Assembly (NCBI RefSeq): GCF_026008495.1 | Contig: NZ_BQUN01000012.1 | Coordinates: 58,340-122,339, forward strand | DNA: 64,000 bases | Source: Streptomyces sp. A012304 | GTDB taxonomy: Bacteria > Actinomycetota > Actinomycetes > Streptomycetales > Streptomycetaceae | Reading direction: 5' to 3' | Shown here: piece after piece, positions 50,800 to 60,599 of the stretch | Layout: the number at the start of each line of letters is the position of its first letter | How positions within the stretch are numbered: position 1 is the stretch's first letter | Notes under the pieces: model-generated | Seen by the model: the letters and a program-made list of their open reading frames with translations, nothing else | What the model was told of the DNA's origin: nothing | Databases searched by the model: none | Translations under genes and position numbers: made by a program

Positions 50800-51434
50800 T
50801 ACGCCGCGGGACCGCCCTCGCCCTGGCCGTGCTGTTCCTGGTCCTGGCCGGCCCCGGTCACGCCGGGGCGGTCGGCTACCGGTACTGGTCGTTCTGGGAG
50901 CGCGACGGCGACCGCTGGATCTACGCCACCCAGGGCCCGTCCCTCGCCCGCCCCGCCGACGGCGATGTCCAGGGCTTCCGCTTCGCGGTGAGCGAGAACT
51001 CCCAGGACGCCGCTCAGCCGCGCGGCCCTGCCTCCTTCCCGGTGATCTGCGCGCGGACGCCCGCGAAGGAGGGCACCAAGCGGGTGGCCCTGGTCCTGGA
51101 CTTCGGCATCCGCGAGGACGCCCCCGCCGGAGAGACCCCGCCCGCCGCCCGCTGGGCCTGCGCCCAGGTGCCCGAGGAGGCGACCACGGCGGAGGCCCTC
51201 GCCTCCGTGGCCGGTCCCCTGCGCTACGACACGCACGCCCTGCTGTGCGCGATCGCCGGATATCCGAAGGCGGGGTGCGGCGAGCCGGTCGCGGCGGGAG
51301 ACGAACCGGCGCGCGAGAAACGGCCGGAGTCCACCGACGGCGGTCCGTCGATGGGCGTGTACACGGGCGGCGCCCTGATCGCCGTACTGGCCGCGGCGGC
51401 GGTGTGGCAGGCACGGCGGCGCGGGCGTGGATAG
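50796..51434 (+). CDS. Secreted, membrane-anchored YWSFW protein of the cobalamin operon
   Basis: 212 residues, GTG overlapping the upstream stop. Signal peptide 1-24, then the compact domain GYRYWSFWERDGDRWIYATQGPSLARPADGDVQGFRF, which recalls DUF4430-like beta domains with an aromatic YW-W start; cysteines in FPVICAR, RWACAQ, LLCAIAG and AGCGE may form disulphides. C-terminal anchor SMGVYTGGALIAVLAAAAVWQARRR. Always next to ECF transporters in actinobacteria as I recall. I infer that it forms the second half of a split cobalamin-binding receptor with the upstream protein. Confidence 0.75.
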   Translation: MIRRGTALALAVLFLVLAGPGHAGAVGYRYWSFWERDGDRWIYATQGPSLARPADGDVQGFRFAVSENSQDAAQPRGPASFPVICARTPAKEGTKRVALVLDFGIREDAPAGETPPAARWACAQVPEEATTAEALASVAGPLRYDTHALLCAIAGYPKAGCGEPVAAGDEPAREKRPESTDGGPSMGVYTGGALIAVLAAAAVWQARRRGRG

Positions 51435-52635
51435 GCCCGGCACGGGCACGGACAGGCCCGGCTCGGCCGCGGACAGGCCCGCCTCGGGTGGGCGGAGGGC
51501 GACCGCCGGCGGCGATCGGTCCGCCGCGGTCGGGCGGTCGGTGCACCCCGCCGCCTGGTGGCTCTGGGCCCTGGGCCTCGGCACCGCCGCCACCCGCACC
51601 ACCAACCCCCTCCTCCTCGCCGCCCTCCTCACCACCTCCGCGTACGTCGTCGTCACCTGCCGCCCGAACACCCCCTGGGCCCGCTCCTACTCCGCCTTCC
51701 TCCACCTGGCCCTCGCCGTCCTCCTCGTCCGTCTCGTCTTCGTCGTGCTCCTCGGCTCCCCCGTCCCCGGTACGCAGGTGATCGTCACCCTCCCCGAAGT
51801 GCCGCTCCCCGACTGGGCGCAGGGCATCCGCCTGGGCGGCAAGGTCACCGCCGAGGGCGTCCTCTTCGCGCTGTACGACGGTCTGCGCCTGGCCACCCTG
51901 CTGGTCTGCGTCGGCGCGGCGAACTCCCTCGCCAGCCCGTCCCGCCTGCTGAAGACGCTCCCCGGTGCCCTGTACGAGGCCGGTGTCGCGGTCGTCGTGG
52001 CCATGACCTTCGCCCCTCAGCTCATCGCCGACGTCCAGCGTCTGCGGGCCGCCCGCCGGCTGCGCGGCCGTCCCGACAAGGGCCTTCGGGGGCTGCTCCA
52101 GGTGGGGCTGCCCGTGCTGGAGGGCGCCCTCGAACGCTCCGTCGCGCTCGCCGCCGCGATGGACGCCCGCGGGTACGGCCGTACCGCCGATGTCCCCGCC
52201 GCCGTCCGGCGGACGACCGCCGCCCTCACCGTGGGCGGTCTGCTCGGCGTGTGCGCGGGAACGTACGGCCTGCTCACCGCGGCCGGCGGCGGCTACGGGC
52301 TGCCCCTCCTGCTCGCCGGGGTCGCCGCCGCCGTCGCCGGACTGCGGCTCGGCGGCCGCCGTTCGCCGCGCACCCGGTACCGCCCGGACCTGTGGACCCC
52401 GCGCGCCTGCCTGGTGGCGGCGTCCGGCGTCACGGTCGCCGCGCTCCTCACGCTCGCCTCGTCCGTCGACCCGGCCGCCCTCCACCCCGGCGTCGTCCCG
52501 CTGACCGCGCCCACGCTGCCGCTGTGGCCCGCGGCGGCGGTCGCCGTCGGCCTGCTTCCCGCCCTCCTCGCCCCCATGGGCCGTCCGGCCCCCGAAGACA
52601 CCGAGTACCGCGAAGATATTGAGGAACCGTCGTGA
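51427..52635 (+). CDS. ECF transporter T component
   Basis: 402 residues, GTG start overlapping the upstream stop by 8 bp. A 45-residue Gly/Arg-rich cytoplasmic lead, then 6-8 membrane helices. The coupling helices with the T-component signature appear as ADVQRLRAARRLRGRP and ALAAAMDARGYGRT (the ARG motif that docks on the ATPases). It links the two ATPase domains to the S component and toggles it for substrate release. Position between the surface proteins and the ATPase fits an intact cobalamin ECF operon. Confidence 0.9.
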   Translation: MDRPGTGTDRPGSAADRPASGGRRATAGGDRSAAVGRSVHPAAWWLWALGLGTAATRTTNPLLLAALLTTSAYVVVTCRPNTPWARSYSAFLHLALAVLLVRLVFVVLLGSPVPGTQVIVTLPEVPLPDWAQGIRLGGKVTAEGVLFALYDGLRLATLLVCVGAANSLASPSRLLKTLPGALYEAGVAVVVAMTFAPQLIADVQRLRAARRLRGRPDKGLRGLLQVGLPVLEGALERSVALAAAMDARGYGRTADVPAAVRRTTAALTVGGLLGVCAGTYGLLTAAGGGYGLPLLLAGVAAAVAGLRLGGRRSPRTRYRPDLWTPRACLVAASGVTVAALLTLASSVDPAALHPGVVPLTAPTLPLWPAAAVAVGLLPALLAPMGRPAPEDTEYREDIEEPS

Positions 52636-54317
52636 TCCGCTTCGAGAACGTCTCCGTGACGTACGACGGCGCCCCCGAACCGACCGTCCGGGGCGTGGAC
52701 CTCACCGTCCCCGAGGGTGAACTCGTGCTGCTCGCCGGTCCGTCCGGCGTGGGCAAGTCGACGCTGCTCGGCACGGTCGGCGGGCTCGTCCCGCACTTCA
52801 CCGGCGGCACCCTGCGCGGCCGGGTCACGGTCGCCGGCCGCGACACCCGCACCCACAAGCCGCGCGAACTCGCCGACGTCGTGGGGACGGTGGGTCAGGA
52901 CCCGCTCTCCCACTTCGTCACCGACACCGTCGAGGAGGAACTCGCCTACGGCATGGAGTCGTTGGGCCTGGCGCCGGCCGTGATGCGCCGCCGCGTGGAG
53001 GAGACCCTCGACCTGCTCGGCCTGGCCGCCCTGCGCGACCGCCCCCTCGCCACGCTCTCCGGTGGCCAGCAGCAGCGCGTCGCGATCGGCTCGGTCCTCA
53101 CCCCGCACCCGTCCGTCCTGGTCCTGGACGAGCCGACCTCCGCCCTCGACCCGGCCGCCGCCGAGGAGGTCCTCGCCGTCCTCCTCCGCCTCGTCCACGA
53201 CCTCGGTACGACGGTGCTGCTCGCGGAACACCGGCTGGAACGCGTCCTCCAGTACGCCGACCGGGTCGCCCTGCTGCCCGCCCCCGGCGCCGCCCCGGTG
53301 CTGGGCACCCCGGCCGACATCATGGCCGTCTCGCCGGTGTACCCGCCGGTGGTGGGCCTGGGCCGGGTGGCGGGCTGGTCCCCGCTGCCGCTGACGGTCC
53401 GGGGCGCACGGCGACGGGCGGGGGAACTGCGGGCGCGCCTCACCGGGAAGGAACCGGACCACCGTCGGCCGGCGGCCGTCCTCCCTCCCACCCCGGCCCC
53501 GGCCTCCCGCCCGGCGTTCCCCCGTTGGCGCCGACGGCCGGCCGCGCCCGCCCCCACGGCCCCGGCACCTCCCGCCGAGGTCCGCGCCCTCGCCGTGCGC
53601 CGGGGCCCGGTCCAGGCGCTCCGCCGGGTCGACCTGACCGTCTCCCCCGGCGAGACCGTCGCGCTGATGGGCCGCAACGGCGCCGGCAAGTCCACGCTGC
53701 TCAACACCCTGGTGGGGCTGGTCGAACCGGCCACCGGGACGGTGCGCGTCGGCGGCGCGGTCCCGCACCGCACCCCGCCCCGTGACCTGGTCCGCCGGGT
53801 CGGCCTCGTCCCGCAGGAGCCCCGCGACCTGCTGTACGCGGACACCGTCGCCGCCGAGTGCGCGGCCGCCGACCGGGACGCGTCGGCCGCCCCCGGCACG
53901 TGCCGGGCGCTGGTCACCGACCTGCTGCCCGGCATCACCGACGACACCCACCCCCGTGACCTCTCCGAGGGCCAGCGCCTCACCCTCGCCCTGGCGATCG
54001 TCCTGACGGCCCGGCCGCCTCTGCTGCTCCTCGACGAGCCGACCCGGGGCCTGGACTACGCGGCGAAGGCCCGGCTGGTCGCCGTCCTGCGGGAGCTGGC
54101 CGCCGCCGGGCACGCGATCGTCCTCGCCACGCACGACGTGGAACTCGCCGCCGAGCTGGCGCACCGGGTGGTCCTGCTGGCCGAGGGCGAGGTGATCGCG
54201 GACGGCCCGACGGCGGAGGTGGTCGTCTCCTCCCCGTCCTTCGCCCCGCAGGTGACGAAGATCCTCGCCCCGCAGGAGTGGCTGACGGTGTCGCAGGTGA
54301 GGGAGGCGCTGCGGTGA
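52632..54317 (+). CDS. ECF transporter fused A-A' ATPase
   Basis: 561 residues containing two ABC ATPase domains. Domain 1: Walker A GPSGVGKST near 36, signature LSGGQQQR near 143, Walker B VLVLDEPTSALD near 163. Linker about 250-315 rich in Pro/Arg. Domain 2: GRNGAGKST near 347, signature LSEGQRLTLA near 443 (degenerate LSGGQ), LLLLDEPTRGLD near 464. One chain thus replaces separate EcfA and EcfA'. GTG overlaps the T-component stop and its own stop overlaps the S-component GTG. Confidence 0.93.
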   Translation: MIRFENVSVTYDGAPEPTVRGVDLTVPEGELVLLAGPSGVGKSTLLGTVGGLVPHFTGGTLRGRVTVAGRDTRTHKPRELADVVGTVGQDPLSHFVTDTVEEELAYGMESLGLAPAVMRRRVEETLDLLGLAALRDRPLATLSGGQQQRVAIGSVLTPHPSVLVLDEPTSALDPAAAEEVLAVLLRLVHDLGTTVLLAEHRLERVLQYADRVALLPAPGAAPVLGTPADIMAVSPVYPPVVGLGRVAGWSPLPLTVRGARRRAGELRARLTGKEPDHRRPAAVLPPTPAPASRPAFPRWRRRPAAPAPTAPAPPAEVRALAVRRGPVQALRRVDLTVSPGETVALMGRNGAGKSTLLNTLVGLVEPATGTVRVGGAVPHRTPPRDLVRRVGLVPQEPRDLLYADTVAAECAAADRDASAAPGTCRALVTDLLPGITDDTHPRDLSEGQRLTLALAIVLTARPPLLLLDEPTRGLDYAAKARLVAVLRELAAAGHAIVLATHDVELAAELAHRVVLLAEGEVIADGPTAEVVVSSPSFAPQVTKILAPQEWLTVSQVREALR

Positions 54318-55129
54318 AGGAGAAGCGTGCACGGGCCGTCCGTCTCGGCCCCCGCTCGGTCGTCGCCCTGGTGCTGGTCGGCGCGGTCGGTGTGACCGCC
54401 TTCACCTGGCCCTTTCTCGCCCCGCCCGGCTCCGCCCTGAACGCCCACGTCCAGGACGCCCCGTGGCTCTTCGCGGGCCTGCTCGTCCTGCTGGTCGCGG
54501 TCGTGGCGGCGACGATCTCGGAGTCGGGGCTCGGCGCGAAGGCGGTCGCGATGCTGGGCGTGCTGGCGGCGACCGGGGCGGCCCTGCGTCCCCTCGGGGC
54601 GGGGACGGCGGGTCTGGAGCCCATGTTCTTCCTGATGGTGTTGAGCGGCCGGGTCCTCGGCCCGGGCTTCGGCTTCGTCCTCGGCTCGGTCACGATGTTC
54701 GCGTCCGCCCTGCTCACGGGCGGGGTGGGTCCGTGGATGCCGTTCCAGATGCTGGCGATGGGCTGGTTCACGATGGGCGCGGGGCTGCTGCCGGGCGCCG
54801 ACCGTCTGCGCGGCCGTACGGAACTGGCCCTGCTCGGCGTCTACGGCTTCCTGGCCGCCTTCGCCTACGGCACGGTGATGAACATGGCCGGGTGGCCGTT
54901 CATGGGCACCCTGGCCTCGGGTGTCTCCTTCGACCCGGACGCCGCCGTCGCCACCAACCTGGCCCGCTTCGTCGCGTACTGCCTGGCGACGTCCCTCGGC
55001 TGGGACCTGGGCCGGGCGGTCGTCACCGTCGTCCTCACCGTGACGCTCGGTCCGGCCGTGCTGAGGGCGCTACGCAGAGCCACCCGGCGGGCGGCGTTCG
55101 AGACCGCGGTCACATTCGAGGGCCGTTGA
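54314..55129 (+). CDS. ECF transporter S component, probably cobalamin-specific (CbrT-like)
   Basis: 271 residues, GTG in GTGA overlap. Six membrane helices, with the S-component core LEPMFFLMVLSGRVLGPGFGFVLGSVTMFASALLTGGVGPWMPFQMLAMGWFTMGAGLLPG (positions about 108-170). The VLG-GFGF-LG-V and FQ-LA-GW pattern is that of the CbrT/ECF-CbrT group. It is the membrane receptor that binds the vitamin. Specificity for cobalamin is inferred from the upstream riboswitch rather than from binding-site residues. Confidence 0.88.
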   Translation: MKEKRARAVRLGPRSVVALVLVGAVGVTAFTWPFLAPPGSALNAHVQDAPWLFAGLLVLLVAVVAATISESGLGAKAVAMLGVLAATGAALRPLGAGTAGLEPMFFLMVLSGRVLGPGFGFVLGSVTMFASALLTGGVGPWMPFQMLAMGWFTMGAGLLPGADRLRGRTELALLGVYGFLAAFAYGTVMNMAGWPFMGTLASGVSFDPDAAVATNLARFVAYCLATSLGWDLGRAVVTVVLTVTLGPAVLRALRRATRRAAFETAVTFEGR

Positions 55130-55441
55130 CCGGTGAACCGCCCCACATGACCCACATCACCTACGACCACCCTTAGTGGCCCGAATCGGGTGTCATGCAC
55201 ACACAGAACGCCCGCCTGACCTGCACTTTGAGAGCCAGGTCACACGCACAACCTCAACCCCATATGCGGCCACAACTAGTAAAAAGGGTCATTGCGGACC
55301 CCTTTCGGGCCTGCTTCTCTGGATGACGTCGCACGGCGCCGACGAGCCCCACGGGCCTCGGCGCCGACGTATGTCCCCGCCGCTCACCCGTGGCTCCGGC
55401 ACGCACCGCGACACCCCCGTCCCCGAAGAAAAAGGTTCTCC
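55130..55441 (+). promoter_or_regulatory. Promoter and long leader of the transglycosylase gene
   Basis: 312 bp without a gene. An AT-rich stretch ACTAGTAAAAAGGGTCATTG (55274-55293) is the likely promoter zone. The leader then has two hairpins: GGGTC-ATTGC-GGACCC near 55286 and a long CGGCGCCGA / TCGGCGCCG stem at 55335-55368. I looked for a c-di-AMP (ydaO) riboswitch, common before Streptomyces cell-wall hydrolases, and did not find its conserved core. Confidence 0.45.
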
Positions 55442-55864
55442 GTGTCCGTCTCCGTCATCCGCCGCATCGCTTCCCCGAAGAAGGCCCTCACCGCCGTCGC
55501 CGTGGCCGCCGCCAGCGCCGGCCTGGCCCTGACCGCGGCCCCCGCCCAGGCCGCGTCGGCGAAGACGGCCTCCGTAGCCGAGGCCAAGGCGATCGCGCAC
55601 AAGATGATCCCGGACGCCGCGCAGTTCAACGCCTTCAGCCACATCGTCCAGCACGAGAGCAACTGGGACGTCGACGCCACCAACGCCTCCTCCGGCGCCT
55701 ACGGCCTGGTCCAGGCCCTCCCCGGCTCCAAGATGGCCTCGGCGGGCTCCGACTGGAAGACCAACGCCGCCACCCAGATCGAGTGGGGCCTGGACTACAT
55801 GAACTCCCGCTACGGCAGCCCCGTCGGCGCCTGGAACTTCTGGCAGGCGAACGGCTGGTACTGA
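55442..55864 (+). CDS. Secreted lytic transglycosylase, SLT-like
   Basis: 140 residues from the GTG at 55442 (upstream in-frame starts would add an Arg-rich non-signal stretch). Signal peptide 1-38 with AQA cleavage. The mature protein is a single goose-lysozyme-like domain: FSHIVQHESNWDVDATNASSGAYGLVQALPGSKMASAG, with the catalytic Glu in HESNW and the GAYGLVQ block, ending in WNFWQANGWY. It cuts peptidoglycan glycan strands. No LysM or other binding module. A 14-bp tandem duplication spans the stop codon, and a strong terminator follows. Confidence 0.9.
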   Translation: MSVSVIRRIASPKKALTAVAVAAASAGLALTAAPAQAASAKTASVAEAKAIAHKMIPDAAQFNAFSHIVQHESNWDVDATNASSGAYGLVQALPGSKMASAGSDWKTNAATQIEWGLDYMNSRYGSPVGAWNFWQANGWY

Positions 55865-55881
55865 GCCGCTGGTACTGAGCC
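55854..55881 (+). repeat. 14-bp tandem duplication across the stop codon
   Basis: GCTGGTACTGAGCC occurs twice in direct succession; the TGA of the first copy is the transglycosylase stop, and the second copy repeats it out of use. Confidence 0.9.
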
Positions 55882-55895
55882 GCGCCCAGGTGACG

Positions 55896-55936
55896 GAAGG
55901 CGGCGGTCCCGATCGATCCCCGGGACCGCCGCCTTC
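55896..55936 (+). terminator. Strong hairpin terminator
   Basis: A 15-bp perfect stem GAAGGCGGCGGTCCC / GGGACCGCCGCCTTC with an 11-nt loop, 31 bp after the transglycosylase stop and followed by TCCC. Confidence 0.9.
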
Positions 55937-56083
55937 TCCCGTTCCCCGCCGCCCCACCCGCCCGCAGGGGCGCCGGGCGGCGGCGTCGTACCGAGGGACT
56001 GTCGGGGTGTACTGGGCGTGCGACGGCCACGACGAGGTGCCGCACGCCCTGCGGCTGGACGAGGACCGGACGACCGAGGCGGC

Positions 56084-57319
56084 TCACCCCGCGCTGACCC
56101 GCAGCTCCTTCACTCCGTTGATCCACGCGGAGCGCAGCCGCCGTGGATCGTCCACCAGCCGCAGGCCGGGCATGGCGTCGGCGACGGCGTTGAAGATGAG
56201 GTCGATCTCCATCACGGCGAGGGACTTCCCGAGGCAGAAGTGGGGCCCGCCCCCGCCGAACCCGAGGTGGGGGTTGGGGTCCCGGGTGATGTCGAACGCG
56301 TCGGGCCGGTCGAAGACCTCGGGGTCGTTGTTGGCGGAGGCGTAGAAGATCCCGACCCGGTCGCCCTTCCTGATCGTCTTCCCGCCCAGCTCGGTGTCCT
56401 GGGTGGCGGTCCGCTGGAAGGCGACGACGGGGGTGGCCCACCGCACGATCTCCTCGGCGGCGGTGGCGGGCCGCCGGGCCTTGTACAGCTCCCACTGCTC
56501 GGGATGGGTGAGGAAGGCGTGCATCCCATGGGTGATCGCGTTCCGGGTGGTCTCATTGCCCGCGACGGCGAGCATGAGCACGAAGAACCCGAACTCGTCG
56601 GAGTTGAGGTTGCCCTCGTCCTCGGCGGCCACGAGCGTGGAGACGATGTCGTGCGCCGGGCACCGCTTCCGTTCGGCGGCCATGTTCATGGCGTACGCGA
56701 TCAGCTCGGCGGCGGACTGGGCGCCGATCTCCTCGGTGATGGCGTACTCCGGGTCGTCGTACGCGATCATCTTGTTGGACCACTCGAAGATCTTGGCCCG
56801 GTCGTCCTGGGGGATGCCGATCAGCTCCGCGATGGCCTGGAGCGGCAGCTCGCAGGCGACGGAGGTGACGAAGTCGAAGGGACCGCCGTGCGCGCGGGCG
56901 CCGGCGACGATGTCCATCGCCCGCTGCCTCAGCCGCTCCTCCAGCCCCCGGATGGCCCTGGGCGTGAACCCCCGCTGCACGATCTGCCGCACCCGGGTGT
57001 GCTCGGGCGGGTCCATGTTCAGCATGATCAGCCGCTGGGCGTCGATGGAGTCGCGCCGGATGTGCTCGTTGAAGCGGATGATCGCGGTGTTGAGGGTGGA
57101 GGAGAAGATCTCCGGGTGGGTGGAGACGTACCTGACGTCCGCGTGGCGGGTCACCGCCCAGTAGCCCTCGTCCTGGAAACCGGCGACGTTGCCCGACTGC
57201 GGGATCCAGCGGACCGGCTCGGCCCGGCGCAGCTCGGCGAACTCCGGGAGGGGCACACGGTGATGCAGCAGGTCGGGGTCGGTGAAGTCGAACCCGTCGG
57301 GAAGCGCTGGACAGGGCAT
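56084..57319 (-). CDS. cyp125: Cytochrome P450, CYP125-like sterol 26-monooxygenase
   Basis: 411 residues from MPCPALPDGFDFTDPDLL; this ATG has GGAG at good spacing, while the longer start at 57394 would place the CTGACG palindrome inside coding sequence. Matches mycobacterial CYP125A1 along the chain: LIMLNMDPPEHTRVRQIV, ELPLQAIAELIGIPQDDR, I-helix LMLAVAGNETTRNAITHGM (AGNET oxygen-binding motif), EEIVRWATPVVAFQRTA (ExxR), and heme loop LGFGGGGPHFCLGKSLA with the thiolate Cys. CYP125 hydroxylates and oxidises cholesterol at C26. Divergent from fadA5 as in M. tuberculosis. Confidence 0.9.
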   Translation of the reverse strand: MPCPALPDGFDFTDPDLLHHRVPLPEFAELRRAEPVRWIPQSGNVAGFQDEGYWAVTRHADVRYVSTHPEIFSSTLNTAIIRFNEHIRRDSIDAQRLIMLNMDPPEHTRVRQIVQRGFTPRAIRGLEERLRQRAMDIVAGARAHGGPFDFVTSVACELPLQAIAELIGIPQDDRAKIFEWSNKMIAYDDPEYAITEEIGAQSAAELIAYAMNMAAERKRCPAHDIVSTLVAAEDEGNLNSDEFGFFVLMLAVAGNETTRNAITHGMHAFLTHPEQWELYKARRPATAAEEIVRWATPVVAFQRTATQDTELGGKTIRKGDRVGIFYASANNDPEVFDRPDAFDITRDPNPHLGFGGGGPHFCLGKSLAVMEIDLIFNAVADAMPGLRLVDDPRRLRSAWINGVKELRVSAG

Positions 57320-57347
57320 GGGGCGGCTCCAGCCGTCTGGCGTCGAA

Positions 57348-57363
57348 TCTGACGGTTCATCAG
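57348..57363. promoter_or_regulatory. CTGACG-n5-TCAG palindrome, copy 4
   Basis: TCTGACGGTTCATCAG, 28 bp upstream of the P450 start, in the 171-bp gap shared with fadA5. Confidence 0.5.
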
Positions 57364-57421
57364 AAACAGAGTGCGGAGACGGTAGTTCAGGCACCTGAAG
57401 GCTGCAAGACCCTTGCGGTGA

Positions 57422-58669
<1,248 letters not shown>

Positions 58670-58815
58670 GGACAACGGGCCGGGGCGACGGGCCGGGACC
58701 CGAGCTCCGGCCCACCACGGCACTCACCAGCCATCCCAGCCATCTACGACTCCGCCACCCTGCGCCACACTCGTCCCCTGACGCCGCCGTCAATTACTGC
58801 GTCACCCCACGAGAG

Positions 58816-59328
58816 CTACCAGTTTCGCTTGAATCTAAAACCCGTGGCGTCAGCCCCCTCTTCAAATCCCATCGCTCCGATCGACTGATCTTCCGGGGAA
58901 CGCTTCAAAAATGCCATAAACGCTCCATCCGGAGATGCGCGCACCGCATGAGCTGATGCCCGAAATTCAACCACTGGATCCTCCCCAATGAGCTGGCAAG
59001 CCCTGAACAGCAGGCTCAATGTGGGCAACACCTCTCTTGAGTCATCAGTGAGCGCCAAGGCCAATTGAGCTGCCATCAGAGCGTCCCGCAATTCCCGTAC
59101 ATCTTGACGACGCACCGCCAATGAGGCAATACGTTCTGCAAACGCATCGAGAACCATCCACGAGCCAGCCGGCTGCACAGACAGAACACTATTGAAATCC
59201 TCGGAATTACGGATACGTCGGATAAAACTCCGCAGCTCTTCATCTTTGGAGATCGGAATCTCCTGCCGCCCGTACCCTTTTGCATTTCAAGGGTCAAGCG
59301 CCGCGAATTGCCTTGAAGTGATTTCCAT
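58816..59328 (-). pseudogene. Immunity-type gene B with in-frame stop at codon 14
   Basis: From the ATG at 59328, which has AAAGGA 10 bp upstream, the frame reads MEITSRQFAALDP, then TGA (59287-59289), then continues without further stops as KGYGRQEIPISKDEELRSFIRRI ... to 58816. Removing the stop gives a 170-residue soluble helical protein. Downstream starts such as GTG 59178 could still make 120 residues. It directly follows a toxin-tip cassette, the place of an immunity gene. Lower G+C than its surroundings. Family unrecognised. Confidence 0.6.
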
Positions 59329-59376
59329 TTCTAATTCCTTTACGAGCCTGGAGGTACCAGGTAATACCCATCCCAG

Positions 59377-59943
59377 TCACACCCCGGCATCGGTAAACAT
59401 TCTTACCTCTCGGGCAAAAACAGTTGGCCGACCCTTGACTTCATTCCGCAGATTCTCGTACACCTGAGGAGATCCGACGTAAACAACCTTCTTTTCCTCT
59501 ATCGCTTTCTGGACCCACTCATCATTCTTCGCAATCGTCCACTTCGCAATCGTCCAATTAGAAACATTGAGTACCTCGCACCCTTCCCACTCTTCAGCGA
59601 TTTTCGTATCGGGTCGACGGCCGATTACAACAATCTCGACCGGACAGCCTGAATTATGGACCAGGACCGGCGTCGCCCCCGCCAGCACATAGTACGTGTG
59701 CAGGCCGTCGACAGTGAGGTCGTACGTCGTGGCGTGCTTGGCGTAGTCCCGATTGGCGGTGACAATGACGATGTCGCCGCCGTCGATGAGCAGGGTCATT
59801 CCGGGATAAAGGTCGCCGACCTCGATCCACTCGTTCTCCGACGGTGATTGGAAGGTCTGCTGTCCGAGGTCGCCGAAGATCTCGCGCCCGCCCAGGCCGT
59901 CATGTTCGGCCTGGACATACCACCCGGAACAGGACGATGTTAC
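59377..59943 (-). pseudogene. Orphan toxin cassette: Hint fragment plus C-terminal toxin tip B
   Basis: The open frame has no standard start before ATG 59799. It begins with the tail of a Hint domain (FQSPSENEWIEVGDLYPGMTLL ... TYDLTVDGLHTYYVLAGATPVLVHNSG) that parallels the Hint end of the RHS toxin upstream, then a 75-residue tip: VIGRRPDTKIAEEWEGCEVLNV ... WTIAKNDEWVQKAIEEKKVVYVG ... FAREVRMFTDAGV. Lacking secretion and RHS parts, it is a silent module of the kind exchanged into a full-length toxin by recombination. A 27-nt stretch is identical to the full-length copy. Tip activity unknown. Confidence 0.7.
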
Positions 59944-60599
59944 TTATCGCCATAGTACGCATCGAGACGCTCCGGCCAGTCAGCGTTCTCCAAGCCGGCA
60001 TAGAGAAGCAAGTCACGCCAGTCCTGCTCCATGACCCGCAAAGCATGCAAGAATCGATCGACATTTCCGGATGCAACAATGATCACGGCTGTTAGAACCC
60101 GTTCCGTCGCATCTTCTTGACCGAAAACCCTCAGTTCCTCACTTTCAAGGAGAGAACGAACGGTATCCGCCTCTCCCTGAAATTCTTGCTGTATTTTTGA
60201 GATCAGGCGTTCAGTAAGCGCCATTACACCTTCCCCATGCAGACAGACTGGTCATTGCGGCGGAATCAGATAGTCCCCGACTCGTCGGTACCCTGCAGCC
60301 TGCAGCTGCTCCAACTCTCGTGCAAAGTATGGACCACCCCCACCTTCCGGCGTTGCAACGTAAACCGTCTGCTGTTTACCAATTATGCCTTCAACCCACT
60401 TGTCATTCTGAGCGGAAGTCCACGCTCCGCGGGGCATGTTCAATACCTCGTGCCCCGGCCAGTCAGCTGCTGCCAGAGTGTCCTCCCTGCTCCCGATCAC
60501 AGCAATATCGTCCGAGGTCGAGCCAGAAGGGAGGGCGGTGCAACTGTCGTGTGGACAAGGAGGGGAGTCTTACCCGCCAGCACATAGTACGTGTGCAGG
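59678..60599 (-). repeat. 27-bp identical direct repeat in the two Hint copies
   Basis: Bases 59678-59704 and 60573-60599 are identical (beginning CCCGCCAGCACATAGTACGT on the plus strand) and encode LHTYYVLAG at the end of each Hint domain. This is the best stretch of homology for swapping the orphan tip into the RHS gene. Confidence 0.85.
59940..60224 (-). CDS. Immunity-type protein A
   Basis: 94 residues: a small, acidic, all-helical soluble protein (MALTERLISKIQQEFQGEADTVRSLLESEEL ... VIIVASGNVDRFLHALRVMEQDWRDLLLYAGLENADWPERLDAYYG). Starts 27 bp after the RHS toxin tip stop and ends against the orphan cassette. Position, size and low G+C are those of an immunity gene protecting the cell from the upstream toxin. 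Family unrecognised. Confidence 0.65.
   Translation of the reverse strand: MALTERLISKIQQEFQGEADTVRSLLESEELRVFGQEDATERVLTAVIIVASGNVDRFLHALRVMEQDWRDLLLYAGLENADWPERLDAYYGDK

Noticed and set aside
55200..55441. c-di-AMP (ydaO) riboswitch before the transglycosylase gene
   Set aside because: Expected for some Streptomyces cell-wall hydrolases, but the conserved core motifs are not present; only simple hairpins are.
57320..57394. Longer N-terminus for the P450
   Set aside because: The extension is Ser/Pro-rich without similarity to CYP125, and it would include the CTGACG palindrome; the ATG at 57319 has the better ribosome-binding site.
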